Source: Spizellomyces punctatus DAOM BR117 (lineage: Eukaryota > Chytridiomycota > Chytridiomycetes > Spizellomycetales > Spizellomycetaceae). From it: a DNA stretch of 64,000 nucleotides. Of the stretch, positions 11,703-26,021 are shown in pieces (within the stretch, counting starts at the first letter, position 1; every line of letters starts with the position of its first letter). Made by a program: the position numbers and the translations under genes. A model generated the notes under the pieces. It did not search any database. It saw nothing but the letters and a program-made list of their open reading frames with translations, and was not told where the DNA came from. The stretch lies in the NCBI RefSeq assembly GCF_000182565.1, contig NW_015971538.1:516713-580712 (forward strand), given 5' to 3'.

Positions 11703-12209
11703 ATGATTCACAAGGCTGCCGTGAGATGCCTTACAGGGCGTTTACGGACCCGCATATTAGCTGCACCATCTTGCACCCTTCGGGCTTTTGCCACCTCCAC
11801 CTCGGACTTTCCTGATTGGTCTCGCAAACCACCGGCTCCAGATAGTGCGGAGAATCCTGATTACCTTCCCAACATTGCTGTTCCACGGCCTATCCGCCCA
11901 GCTACCGAGGCCACATCTACGAAGCGAGCACGGCTAGTCTATGCCTCCCGAAAGCGGGGGATTCTTGAAACGGACTTGTTGCTGTCGACCTTTGCGGGTG
12001 AACACTTGAGTGAATTATCAAGGGAGGAGCTGGAAGAATATGATAATTTATTGGAGGAAAATGATTGGGATATCTATTATTGGGTTACTGGAACGGAGGG
12101 GAAGATTGTACCGGAACGGGTGCAACAGATGAAGGTTTTCCCAAAAATCGTTGAGCACGCAAAGAATAGGGGGAGGAAAATTCTAAGGATGCCAGACCTG
12201 AAGGAGTAA
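11703..12209 (+). CDS. SDHAF2: Succinate dehydrogenase assembly factor 2, mitochondrial
   Basis: SDHAF2 (yeast Sdh5) helps attach FAD to the flavoprotein subunit of complex II in the mitochondrial matrix. The gene is intronless, 168 residues, like the human protein (166). Residues 1-35 form an Arg-rich, acid-poor presequence (MIHKAAVRCLTGRLRTRI). The conserved core is ARLVYASRKRGILETDLLLS, then FAGEHLSELSREELEEYDNL, then LEENDWDIYYWVTG; the RKRG..E.D and NDWDIYYW motifs are diagnostic. A longer in-frame opening to 11568 exists, but the ATG at 11703 begins directly at the presequence. It shares a 203 bp divergent spacer with the glutaredoxin-like gene. Confidence 0.95.
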   Translation: MIHKAAVRCLTGRLRTRILAAPSCTLRAFATSTSDFPDWSRKPPAPDSAENPDYLPNIAVPRPIRPATEATSTKRARLVYASRKRGILETDLLLSTFAGEHLSELSREELEEYDNLLEENDWDIYYWVTGTEGKIVPERVQQMKVFPKIVEHAKNRGRKILRMPDLKE

Positions 12210-13567
12210 TTCAGTCTATCTAGCGTTTCCTTACACCGCTAATATCACCACTATCTCGCATTGGATTGGGATTCTGACAGTTTGACAACTTTGACTAACG
12301 AATCCTTGTTCCCGGGTCCGCCTCTTACAAGGTATGAGGTCGGCAATCTCTCGCTACCACTGACTGGCAAACATTCTGCATGGCTGTCCCCGTGCCTTTC
12401 GGCAGGCGTCCAGACAACCGAACTTCATGTCATTTCCATAATCCGTCCGCTCCCGTCAATCCTCTGCTGCGAATGGTTGTAATAGGCTGACATCTCATCG
12501 ATTTCCGCGCCAAATGGCCGATCCCTGAACAAGATCTCACAATGGTGTACACGTGGAAGAACGGGCCTCTTTTTCCTTAGTGATGTGCAGGTGGTAAAGC
12601 ATCCGGTGTGCCCTATTCTCAATCTCGACGGTATCGAATGAATTGAAAGCCTTACCGGCGGGGTTGATATCTTTGGGGATAGGGTCAGTACATGCTACGT
12701 GCTCATATGCCGACCGTGGACATCAGGAAGTATACTATGGAGATAATTGTACTGCCTTAATCTTGGCAGTTGGTCCCATGTAAAATAGTCGAGAACATGT
12801 CGTTTGACCCAAACTTGTGACGCGCCTTTCTCCTCATGGTCCACTCTTCAGTGATTACCGCTACATCAGAAACCCGCACGGCGTTGGCCTACGTCCGTTG
12901 ATGCTGGGCCAAATGGCCATACTGGCGCCTCAGCGGGCTGTCATAGCGTATTGTAATCGACTACTCTTCAATTGACACAGTCCTGTAGCCTTGGGCAAGA
13001 AATCCGATCACCGTTTTTGATCGGGAACAGTAATAAGTCGAACAGCTAACTATTGGAACTTCTCCCAATAGTGAGGCAGCATTACAGCGCCATTTCAAAG
13101 ACTGGGCCCAATTGCGCAAGAATCCAGCCAATCTCCCGATACGCCCTGCTCTTTCTGCTTCCAAGTGGCTTCACTCAGCATCAATCTATCTTGGGATGGC
13201 CGCGGATCCTCGCCGACTTCATTCCTAGTCTTGACTTCAATGGGCAGGCATCAACTTCTCCTTTGAAGCAATCTTGTAACTCAATATATTTGAGCTTGAT
13301 GGTGCGCTGTTCGATAGTCCCTCCCGCAATGAGGTGTAAACTGAGATGGAGTTTAGTTTATCTGGCGCCTTCCCGTCGACCGGGAGAACCGCTGATATAG
13401 AACGCTATAAAACTAATTGGCGATTGGGCAGAACTCCATTTGGGGTCTAAAGAACACGCTGCTGGCTTATGCGGGAAGAGTGGCTCAGTCGATCGGAGGG
13501 GCCCGTCGCGCTTTCAACTTTGTGTTTACCAGCCGACGAACCCACCACAAGCCGTCGAACGGCGGCC
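12210..13567. other. 1.35 kb with coding-like but unassigned pieces
   Basis: Several stretches read like exons, but I could not join them into one gene. On the minus strand: LIAGGTIEQRTIKLKYIELQ continuing DCFKGEVDACPLKSRLGMKS (about 13340-13205), RVSDVAVITEEWTMRRKARH continuing KFGSNDMFSTILHG (about 12870-12780), and DPIPKDINPAGKAFNSFDTV continuing EIENRAHRMLYHLHITKEKE (about 12690-12550). On the plus strand: ALQRHFKDWAQLRKNPANLP (about 13080-13140). The minus-strand pieces appear in one order and could be exons of a single gene convergent with SDHAF2. No family is recognised. Confidence 0.35.
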
Positions 13568-16500
13568 ATGTTTGAATTCGCAAAGTCCGCGCTCACAGGA
13601 GCACTCGGTTCGAAAGGACCTAGTCTTCCCTTCACTGTTGGAGAGGTCGTGCATTCGGATGCGCTCTGGACTATTCATGACGGTAGTAAAAAGGTAAAAG
13701 GTGTGGATGATCTACTTTTATCTCCTCATAGGAGCATGCTAAGTTTGCAAGTTGAGTAGGACGACCGGACACCTGTGAGCGTCTTTGTCTTTGATTCTGT
13801 CCGACATCGCGACAAGCTGCCCTTGGCGAGAAATGCTCTCAAAAAGTGCAGAACAATACGGCACCCTGATATGCTAAAAGTTATTGAGGGCGTTGAGGTG
13901 GGAGCCTCACTGTGCTATTGCAGCTCAAATACACGTAACTCAATCCCAGAATTTCCAAACCAGACGGAAACCAAGATTATAATAGGGACGGAGGCTGTTA
14001 CCCCTCTTCGAACATATAGCCCCCTAAAGTCACTCAATCAGAACCTCATAGCGTGGGGCTTGTATAAGATCGCCGTGGGTACTGCGTAGTTACTGTCACC
14101 TATACGATTGTCTTGTTTTGATGTTTGCCATGTATCTTGTGACAGACGGCGATCAAGTTTTTGAACACAGACTGTAATATGATTCATGGGAATATTCGAG
14201 TTGACTCTATTTATACGACCAAAGCGGGAGAGTGGAAGTATGTGGTCCGACATGATTATCCTTTACCACCTGGTAACTCGACTGACTTCGATTTCGGCTG
14301 ACTTAGATTGGGAGGGTTCGAGCTGTTAAGCTCGCTGAAAGAGGACAACCCGGTGATATTGACATACGGAGGCTACCTACCAGAAGCTTCAAAGTACGCA
14401 CCGCCCGAGGTGAGAAAGACCTCCTGGACAGCATGCCGCAAGTGGGTTCTAAACACGGAAAAATGGTACTACACTCTGTTGTACACGCTTTGATGCTCTC
14501 CCTGTCAACAGCACGCCATCCAATGCCGTCGATTCCTGGGCGTTTGGTTGCCTGATACACGAGATTTTTAATGGTTTTTTCTCACGACCGGAAGATCTTG
14601 GGCAGCGTGGCGATATACCACAAGAGCTTTTCCCTATTTACAAGTCCTTCCTGAACATGGAACCAAAGGCGCGAATGACAATGGGCGACTTTCTCGATAA
14701 AGGAATTTGGAAGCAGGGATACTTTGATAAGGATTTCATCTCCGTCACATTGTTTTTGGAGCAAATAGCCATCAAGGATGCGTTTGAAAAAGAGCAATTT
14801 ATCAGGTGCTGGGTAACAGTGCGCTTTATCCAGAGGCTTTTTTTTACTCAACTGGGATGAGATAGGAAGATTGACGCATCGCTAGAATCTTTTCCTCTCG
14901 AATTTTGCAAGTATAAGATCCTTCCCGAGCTGATCCAGGCCGTCGAATATGGCGGCGCGGGGGCCAAAGCTTTGACCCCAATTTTGAAACTTGGTGGCAA
15001 GCTAGATCAGCAGGAGTTTGATAATCTAGTGGTGCCGATTGTCATCAAGTTGTTTGCTTCCTCTGATCGAGCAATTCGAGTCAGCCTCTGTGAGGGCCTG
15101 CCCAATTTCATCAACAATCTCAACTCTAAAACCGTTTCCGACAAGATCTTCCCTAACCTCGCAATCGGATTTATGGACTCAAGTGTGTGTGTCACTAATT
15201 TGCAAGTTGAACAACCCAATACCTTGCCTCATTATCGCTTGCTACTGGCCTTAGGCTGTGATCCGCGAATGCACACTGAAATCAGTGCTTGTTATAATAG
15301 GGAAGGTTGGTAAGCTGCCGAGTATTACAACATATGTCGTAACTCAACCAGTGCAAACTTTAGCTAAACGAAAGAATAACGAACAACGATCTTTTAAGAT
15401 ATTTAGCAAAGCTACAACAGGATGAGGAACCAGGAATTCGGACGGTATGCGACCGCCGTGGCATTTTCCAGGTTTGCAGTTTGACTAAGTACCTAGTTGC
15501 AGAACACCACCATATGTCTTGGAAAAATTAGCAAGCATTTGAATGATGCGGTGAGTGGAACTGTCGTCACTCATCCTCCTTCGCTAGCAGACTAATTCAA
15601 GGCTCTAGACAAAGAAACGTGTCCTGGTTCCTGCCTTTCTGAGAAGTTTCAACGACCCATTCGCTCCGGCGCGAACTGCGGGACTTGTCGCGCTGGCAGG
15701 TCAGTTAATGCCGGTCCTCAAGGGTTTGCCAATGATCTCACAGTGCCTTCTTTGCAAAATGGATATGTTTGATAGCGACGGTAGAGTTTTACGATGGACA
15801 GGACTGTGCACAGAGAATTATTCCGACCCTTGCGCCGCTCCTTCTCGATCCGGAGAAGCAGGTCCGGAGACAAGCATTTAATAACATGGAGATCTTCGTG
15901 AAAAAGTTGGAGAAGATTGCGGACAACATGGTACAGCCTATGATGTGTTACGTGTTGCACTTGCGCTGACAGTTCCTCGCGAGTAGCCAGAAACATCCGT
16001 GCCTGCTGGCACTGTCGCAAACGGAGGCCCCGGCGCCTCACAGCCACCGGGGGCATCGACAGAGGGTTGGGCGAATTGGGCTATTTCAGCTGTTTCGACA
16101 AAACTTGGTACTAGTTTAACTCCAAATGGATCCTCAACCGATTTGACCAAAACACCACCAACGACAACGAAACCGGCTCCTACCACTGCTTCTTCTACTC
16201 CATTAAACCCTTCTATTGCCACACAAGCTCGGAACATGGCGCCGTCCGTAGCCATGGCACCCCTAGTCCCTGTCAGCGCACCAAATGGATGGGATGTTGG
16301 AGCCGCAGGCTGGGGTTGGGGTATGTTCGCCTGGATGCGAAAATTCTGGACGCTATGGAAGGTTAATATGCTATGGCAGATACGGAAAGCGATCTCCCTC
16401 CAGTTACCAAAACGGTGTCCCAGCCAAGCAGCTCGAAGGGTGTTGGATCGGCATTTTCCATCAAGGCGGCAAAAGCCACGGAAAACTGGGCAGAGTGGGG

Positions 16501-16834
16501 CGACAACTTCGATCCTATACCAAGCAGCAAGCCAAACCGCTCAACAGCTCAACCCACTACTAGCCTAGTTTCCAGTGGAGAAAATGCATGGACCGAAAAT
16601 TGGGGTGGGGATGGGTGGGATATTGATCCTTTAACACCATCCAGACCATTATCATCCAACAGTATTGGAAGCCCAGGTGGTTCAGCGGAAGACAAAGAAC
16701 GACGTCGTCAGGTAATCGGAAGTCACATCCGCTCATCAATCGTCAAACTCTCTAGCTGACTACCAATATGATAGCGTCTTGCAGAGCAACGTGAAGCGAG
16801 AAAAGCTGGCAAGTTGGGTGCTAGGAAAATATAA
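13568..16834 (+). CDS. SCYL1: SCY1-like pseudokinase (SCYL1/Cex1 family)
   Basis: SCYL1/Cex1 proteins act at the Golgi-ER interface in COPI retrograde traffic and have been linked to tRNA export. The start is MFEFAKSALTGALG at 13568. An N-terminal kinase-like domain (to about 14810) lacks catalytic residues: the HRD site reads MIHGNIRVDSIY (about 14180) and the DFG site reads LGGFELL (about 14310). HEAT repeats follow (about 14880-15970): KALTPILKLGGKLDQQEFDN, LLRYLAKLQQDEEPGIRT, RVLVPAFLRSFNDPFAPART, CAQRIIPTLAPLLLDPEKQV. The C-terminal third is Ser/Thr/Pro-rich with Trp-Asp patches (WAEWGDNFDP, GGDGWDIDPL). A final exon reads RLAEQREARKAGKLGARKI. Animal SCYL1 ends in RKLD, a COPI-binding signal; here the end is RKI, so that signal is absent or altered. 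The gene has many short introns and is convergent with NSUN2 with 45 bp between stops. Confidence 0.93.
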
Positions 16835-16879
16835 CCATGTCTTAAATATAGGTGACTTTCTATGGAAGGCATGTTAGCC

Positions 16880-20223
<3,344 letters not shown>

Positions 20224-20732
20224 TCTGCTGTACTGCTCTTCCCAAGTACCACTGCCTTTGGTCTGTATTCGAATGAAAGACAGTAAATACATGGTGAAAT
20301 AGGAACACTCTAACTGGAAGTTTAAGGCCATACGTTAAATCCAAACAAAGCAGCTAATGTCTTGGAATATCTCAAGGATGGGCACAACTCTTGGGATGAG
20401 AGTCTTAACTTGGAAATTGCACACGTTTGGATGCATTATCAAGAAGAAATATAATATGCCCATTTTAGGCATCTCATGTAACCATATTCGGCGCTCAACA
20501 CTTAGATGTCATCTCAAGTGGATGGCCATTGGAATAGTGTATTAGCAAAAACAAATGTCAGTGCCTCCACACCAGGGAATGAACCGGCGACAACCGGTTC
20601 GGAAAAGCTAACTAGCTAACTCCTTACAAGCAACTAATATCACTAGGCCCAATTACACATACATAACGGTTGGTCAACCGGGTAACTCACCACCACGAGA
20701 GAAATCCTACTCGCCCTTTGATTCCGAAATTC
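20224..20732. other. Intergenic stretch with a degenerate tRNA-like sequence
   Basis: No gene is seen. On the minus strand, 20575-20585 gives GGTTCATTCCC, close to a Pol III B box, and about 20 bases upstream a TTAGCTAGTTAG stretch recalls an A box. The arms do not fold into a cloverleaf, so at most this is a tRNA-derived remnant. Confidence 0.3.
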
Positions 20733-20909
20733 TTAGTCAGAGGATGTTTCAGATACTAGTAAAGTCAGAATTAGACTGGGTAATATGCGTGGGAAAAATC
20801 AGTAAGATATACCTGCGATCGTAGCAATATAGTAGTAGCAGCGTTTGCAAGGGGTTGTGTCGTATTTGTCGGGAGGGCGAGGTCCTCGGCACCAGAGCGG
20901 CATTCTCAT
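20733..20909 (-). CDS. Possible 39-residue Cys-containing micro-protein
   Basis: The ATG at 20909 sits in a good fungal context (CCACCATGAG). The frame reads MRMPLWCRGPRPPDKYDTT followed by PCKRCYYYIATIA. A GTATAT..TAG intron at 20756-20812 (57 bp) would join it to a short end, VSETSSD. A TATATAAA box lies 72-79 bp upstream, a spacing that would give a short leader. Three Cys (one CxRGP and one CKRC) are the only features. No family is recognised. A longer overlapping frame (20749-21021) starts upstream of the TATA box and seems less likely. It stands alone between two divergent large genes. Confidence 0.35.
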
Positions 20910-20980
20910 GGTGGACTGAGACTTGTTGGGCAGATGCTTCGAGAGTCGAGGGATAAAGATGGGGGGCAGACAAGGGGGGG

Positions 20981-20988
20981 TTTATATA
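20981..20988 (-). promoter_or_regulatory. TATA box candidate upstream of the micro-gene
   Basis: TATATAAA on the minus strand, in an otherwise C-rich minus-strand context (GGG runs on the plus strand just below it). It is the clearest TATA element I saw in the window and lies at the expected distance from the ATG at 20909. Confidence 0.45.
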
Positions 20989-21284
20989 GGAAAACCGATA
21001 GATTGAGTCATTTAGCGTCATGCAGGTGGCAAACTGCGAATATTCCTCTCATAGATGGCCGCAAAGGGATAATAATTGCAATCCGTTCATGGCCGCACAT
21101 ATTGGACCCGTCATGATGGAGCATCTTTTGTGCACAGTTCATTTGCCTAAATCGAGGCATGTTGCATTTCATCTCATTCGATCCAGTGGCTGCATCTATG
21201 TGCAGACTGACAGGCTTTTTTGCCCACACACTATGGAGATGGCATGACGATCAGCAATGCTCCGATTCCCTTTCGGTGCTGAGA

Positions 21285-24200
21285 ATGTTCACCAGGTTGT
21301 TCAAAAGACAATCGTCTTCCTCACCTCCAGTTGACAATAAGGACGGTGGGACGAAAACCTCCAGTTCAAAAGCCGCGACGCCCAACCAAGCCGAAAGGTA
21401 CATATGAAAAGACCTGGCACTGGTATGACGTGAACAAATCCTTTTCCTCTCAGTACACTCACGCACTTCTCTAAAAATTCCAAGTGCACCCGAAGACTCG
21501 GTGCTGAACTGTTTGCGTGTGCTCATCTGCCAAGATATTGGTGATAAAAGAAAATTGCCACTTCTGGACACAGCTCACGACCAAGCAAACTATTCACAGA
21601 CCGTTGGAAGACACCATATAATAAATGGCAGTCTTCCTAAGCCGGTCCCTGACCATCCAGGTGATGCCAGTCATCGTTATGCGGGGGAGGGCTCAGGTTC
21701 AATATCACGGGGTCGATACCGCGGTCCCCTTGGAGGACACGGCGATGAAAGACGATCCGGCTTTCGAGGCGCTCCAGGTGGACGACGCAAGGTTGCAATA
21801 TGAAATTCTGAAGCCATGCTCTGCTCAAGCAAGATCCTGATCCATTTGTTCTCTTGTAGTCAGTTAAAAACTTGGATCTGCTCGGTGAAATGATGTTTGG
21901 TGCCGTTCCCTTGAGCCCGAAAGGTGTCACAACAAAGGTGCATTACTTCCGCGCTCCGAATGCGCAGGTTCTCTTGACCAAGGTGTTTACCATGCCGGCG
22001 GACATTACGGAGGAAGAAGAGGATACCATTACAGCTTCATTGTTGGCGCATACTAGGTTATCTTCTGTGTCGAGCTCATATTCTACTTGGAGTGATGCCT
22101 TTAGCGATGTTGGAGATCGTTCCCGGCCACTAAGCCGAGTCAATTCCTTCTCAAGAAGTTTCCAGCACGGTTTAGAGACGTCCGTCGTGGAGAATTCCTA
22201 CAGCCGACCGGTGAGCTGGATATCAGACGGTGGTGGTCGATATGCTAGTTCCCCCACGCCGTCATTCGCTTCTTCTTTATGGGCCCTCACCGAGGGTAGT
22301 GAATCATACCGGCGTAGAAAGATTGAGCGTTTCAGCATGCATTCTGCAGAACGATCAGGCGACGTCAGCCTTTCATCTTCCCCCACTGCAGCAGGACTTT
22401 CATCTCCATTGAAGGTAACTCCAGTGGTTATCTGTCAAAGTTGTACAGCAGGAGACTCACTGCCGATATCTTGCAGAAAACGCGCCGGCGAATTGCGTAC
22501 AGCGTTGCTCTGGTTTTGGACTGCGGCAGCACTCCTGAACTCCGCGATTTCTTTTTCACGCATTACATATTGATCGAGCGGCATCTACTTCGTCTTCAAA
22601 AGAAAGTGCTGGGAATAATTTTGGATTTTCTTCATGGGAAATCACAGGAGTTGAACAGCCGGCCGCCTTCATCTGTACGACGGGGCATGTTAATCATCTT
22701 TCGCCGTGCTCTGACTAATATAAACGTCATCCAGGACTCCTGGGCAACAATGACGACAGATACGTCTGACACACAAAGCTGGTTTACGACGCCATATGCA
22801 TTACAAGGGGATGTAGAATTGGGGCAGGACGTGAAAACGTTTCGGAGAGACATTCAATTTCTGTTTGAAGCACCACGTTTGAAGGTGAGGTGGGAATTAT
22901 GAGACCGGAAGACTGCTTGAAGTTGCACCTAAATAGTCGCGTAACAGGAGCCTTTGTGGCTCGATATGCTAACCTTCTCAGATAAGCGCAAGAACATGGC
23001 GCAGTCCTTGATCACCAATCTTTGCGAGCTCACGAAATCTGTAGATCTGGCAAAGACAAATTTGTATGCCCTTGCACAGTTGCGCTTTTCGACCCATTCA
23101 AACGCTTAACTCGCTTGCCAGGTTCCTCTCGGAAGTGTTGACCGGTGTGCTGGCCCATCATCTTGCGTGGACTGGGACTGTCGCATCAGTTATCGAGGCC
23201 AAGGGATGCAGAAGTGGCGCAAAGGTTTGTTTAACGCCAACCGAATAGAACATTCCTGGTCCGACTGATCTCCATTCGGTGGTAGTGCATGAGGGTTGAT
23301 GGACCACCATATAACCCCTATCTAGCCCAACTAAGTGACCTTTATGGAAGCATTGGGGCTCCACCTAAAAGCAGCCGTACAATAATTATTGGACGACGCA
23401 AACTGGATATTGTTCGCAAGCTTCTGTCCATCCTGAGCTATTTTATGCGATGCGGCGAAGTTATAGAGGATATACAGAACATGGAGCCTTGGACAGATGT
23501 TTCTTCTGAATCTTCTGAGAGCTTCACTGGTTACTTAGAACTCCCACTGGCACGGTATGGAGACTGATATACGCAGGATCGTCCAGTAACGTTGGCGAAC
23601 GTCGTATTGAAAGGGATGTTTTGCATCAGAACCTCCATCCTGCGGACGATCCCGGATCCCACCAGCGGATCTCAGGCCTTACCCCTACATCGATTTTCGT
23701 ACGCCCGGTCGCTGTTAGGTGACACCTGTTCCCGTTATGGGCCTGATTTCGCTTTGATGGCCGTGCCAGATTTACCGGACATGGCTACATTGAAGTCGGA
23801 CCTTCAATTTTTATCTGAGGTAAGATGAAATGGTGCCCACGTCAAGGTGCAACTGTGGCCTATACGAACAACCCATCTCCTGCTTCCCGTCAAGGTGTCA
23901 AGTGGACCGGCTGCGATGATATTCGTTAACATCGACGACAGTACATGTCAGGTCGCACAGTATACCCCTCCCTCCTTCCATTGTACCGATTTCGAAGTGA
24001 AAGCAGCTTCAGCATCACCATTAATTACGGATATGCTCAAAGGGTTATATGGTAAGGCGGTTATCACTTAGTTCATTCCGATATTGTCAAAGCGTTAACA
24101 TATGCTTCCAGGACTGTGGGCTTGTAGGCTTCCGGCAGAAACATGCATCACATTCTTGGAGGACCAACTGCAGGAGATATACAACAAGAGCATCCTGCTG

Positions 24201-24522
24201 TCAGTAACTCTTGCCAGCAATCCCTCGATCGGTTTCGAGACTTTGGTGTCGTTACTGGGGTGGGTTCAAACGCGCGACTGAAGGTGGTACGCCTTGTATC
24301 ATTCTTATAAACTTGCTATTACAATCCAGCGTCCACAGAGACGATATGCAATTATTGTTACCAGGTGAGAGCCACAGGCACGTGAGCGCTTGCGCAGATA
24401 CATATTAACGCCGACCGACCCCACTAGTTGCATCCACGTTTGACGAAAACATTGAAGCAATGGTGGAACAGCGACCCTTACTGAGTCAAAGCGTGCGTCG
24501 ACCTACTTCCAATGTCTCATGA
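21285..24522 (+). CDS. FNIP: Folliculin-interacting protein (FNIP/Lst4 family)
   Basis: FNIP partners folliculin to form a GTPase-activating complex for Rag GTPases at the lysosome/vacuole, linking nutrients to TORC1; yeast Lst4 is the distant counterpart. The start is MFTRLFKRQSSSSPPVDN. Family pieces run in order: LNCLRVLICQDIGDKRKLPL (longin opening), LDLLGEMMFGAVPLSPKGVT then KVHYFRAPNAQVLLTKVFTM, RRRIAYSVALVLDCGST then ELRDFFFTHYILIERHL, VLTGVLAHHLAWTGT, PYNPYLAQLSDLYGSIGAPP, RTIIIGRRKLDIVRKLLSIL then SYFMRCGEVIE, RSLLGDTCSRYGPDFALM, and the C-terminal helix region LLLPVASTFDENIEAMVEQR. Each has a clear match in animal FNIP1/2 (e.g. DLYGAIGSP, HHLAWVPTV). The terminal join across the intron at about 24362-24427 (LLLP|VAST) is in frame. 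It is convergent with BRCC36, 111 bp apart. Confidence 0.9.
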
Positions 24523-24633
24523 CACGACGGCACCAGCAACAACCTCTGTACAACTCTGCCTTCATCCTGAGCGATTGCAGTGTTGTGGGTCGTTACGATT
24601 CCTAACAGCTGCTTTCCTCATTTGATGACTCTT

Positions 24634-25777
24634 TCAGCGTTTGGATCTTAAAAGACCCTGATCAGGACCGATAAAAGCGGGTCTGCATTGCAAAGCTCGC
24701 CTTACCTCCTTGAGATTGCGTTCATGCCGGTCTACACAAAATTGCACAAGTGGGGAAATCAACCTATCAAGTAACAAGGCAAGGGATCGCACCAGCAAGC
24801 CTCCGTGAAATGATGCTGCTATTATTTCATCTGCACCCGCGTGTGTATCATCATCATCGTGCTCGTGATGCATGCTAGTACAGCGATCGTACGCTTCACG
24901 CTCTTCTCGCAGGAGCGTCGTTGGCAGTTTCTCTACCAGCTGGGTTAGGGTTTGCTGTGTTATGAAAGGATCTCGAGGCATAATCAATAGAGGGATCGAG
25001 ATCCGGCTGAATTTTACGAAATTGTAAGGACAATAATAATCAACGCGCCACCATCCTGGGGCATACCTTCCATCGCTCCCGGCTTGGAAGCACGTTACTT
25101 GGATACGTTCCGCCTAAAGCATATGAGAGATCATGATTTATCACAAGGGCTGTTCACAGCTTACCAGAGTGGAGTCAGTGTTGAAACACGAAAATATCAG
25201 ACCAAAGAACCGATTGTCCAGTAACTGCATCGATCGTTGCGTATTCAAGTCAACATGAGACGGAAATACCGTGATGTGCGGATGACTGGCCGGAAAATCG
25301 TTAACAAACCTTCCTTTAAAGTCTAGGGTGATGCACCTACCTATGACTCCAACCAACCACCTTTGTTCCTGTAGCCTCCGCTTCCTCTATTGCATTACTG
25401 AGCTGGTTGCAAATAGTACAACTGGTCTAAGTTTTGGCATGCGCGAAAGTTCAGGTTTGTATACTATCAGCGTTACCTGTTCGTCGCTGATTTCAACTCG
25501 GTCTTTCCGCTTATCTTTGCGAGTCAAAATAAGGCAGCGGTCCACATTTGCAAAGTCTTTGCCATTTTCTTCATAATAGGTACCGAGAAGTAGAGCAAGA
25601 GTTTCTTCTTTTTCTGGAGAAGTGAAGCCGTTGAGACCCGCATGCTGCCGCACAGTTGATGCTCCATGCGTTCCAAGTGTGGGATGGATTCAATCGGATA
25701 ATGGTACCTGTACACAAACTGTAGCTGAGACAGAGCATATGCACCTCCGCGCTCACATGGACAGCGCTGAGTGCCAT
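24634..25777 (-). CDS. BRCC3: BRCC36-like K63 deubiquitinase (JAMM/MPN+ protease)
   Basis: BRCC36 is the zinc protease that cuts Lys63-linked ubiquitin chains in the BRISC and BRCA1-A complexes. The start is MALSAVHVSAE at 25777 (an in-frame ATG at 25795 is possible). The catalytic Glu lies in EKEETLALLLG. Then come DRCLILTRKDKRKDRVEISD, the family-specific insertion, and the JAMM zinc site HSHPHITVFPSHVD (H-x-H-x7-S-x2-D intact). An intron splits the second Ser codon of this site: VVGWSH + AG, then T + CATCCGCAC. Downstream are MQLLDNRFFGLIFSCFNTDS and a C-terminal helical part, LTQLVEKLPTTLLREEREAY continuing DRCTSMHH and LISPLVQFCVDRHERNLKEV, as in animal BRCC36. All catalytic residues are present, so it should be active. 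It is divergent from YEATS2. Confidence 0.9.
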
Positions 25778-26021
25778 GATGGTTGAGGTCCTCAAGTCAT
25801 CTCGCCAGCAACTATCCCAATAACATCATCTGGCGTTATCACGTGATGTCTCCCATTTGGGGTCAAAGCAGGTCGCAGTTCCAAAAGTTATTTGTTGGGC
25901 AATGACCCCATATTCAAGAGGAGACGCTACTGCCCGACACGATTTTCGGATGGCAACTACGTTCTTACCTTTGGTTTGCAAGGAAATAACCAGATTGGGT
26001 TGAACGCCGTGGCCTTAACCA
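25778..26021. promoter_or_regulatory. Shared divergent promoter region, BRCC36 / YEATS2
   Basis: 244 bp separate the two outward-pointing start codons. It contains CATTTGGGGTCA-like and ATCACGTGAT sequence (CACGTG, an E-box, at about 25840). Binding of a bHLH factor is only inferred. Confidence 0.4.

Noticed and set aside
20575-20660. Minus-strand tRNA-like sequence with a GGTTCATTCCC B box
   Set aside because: D, anticodon and acceptor arms do not pair, so it is not a functional tRNA; kept only as a possible remnant.
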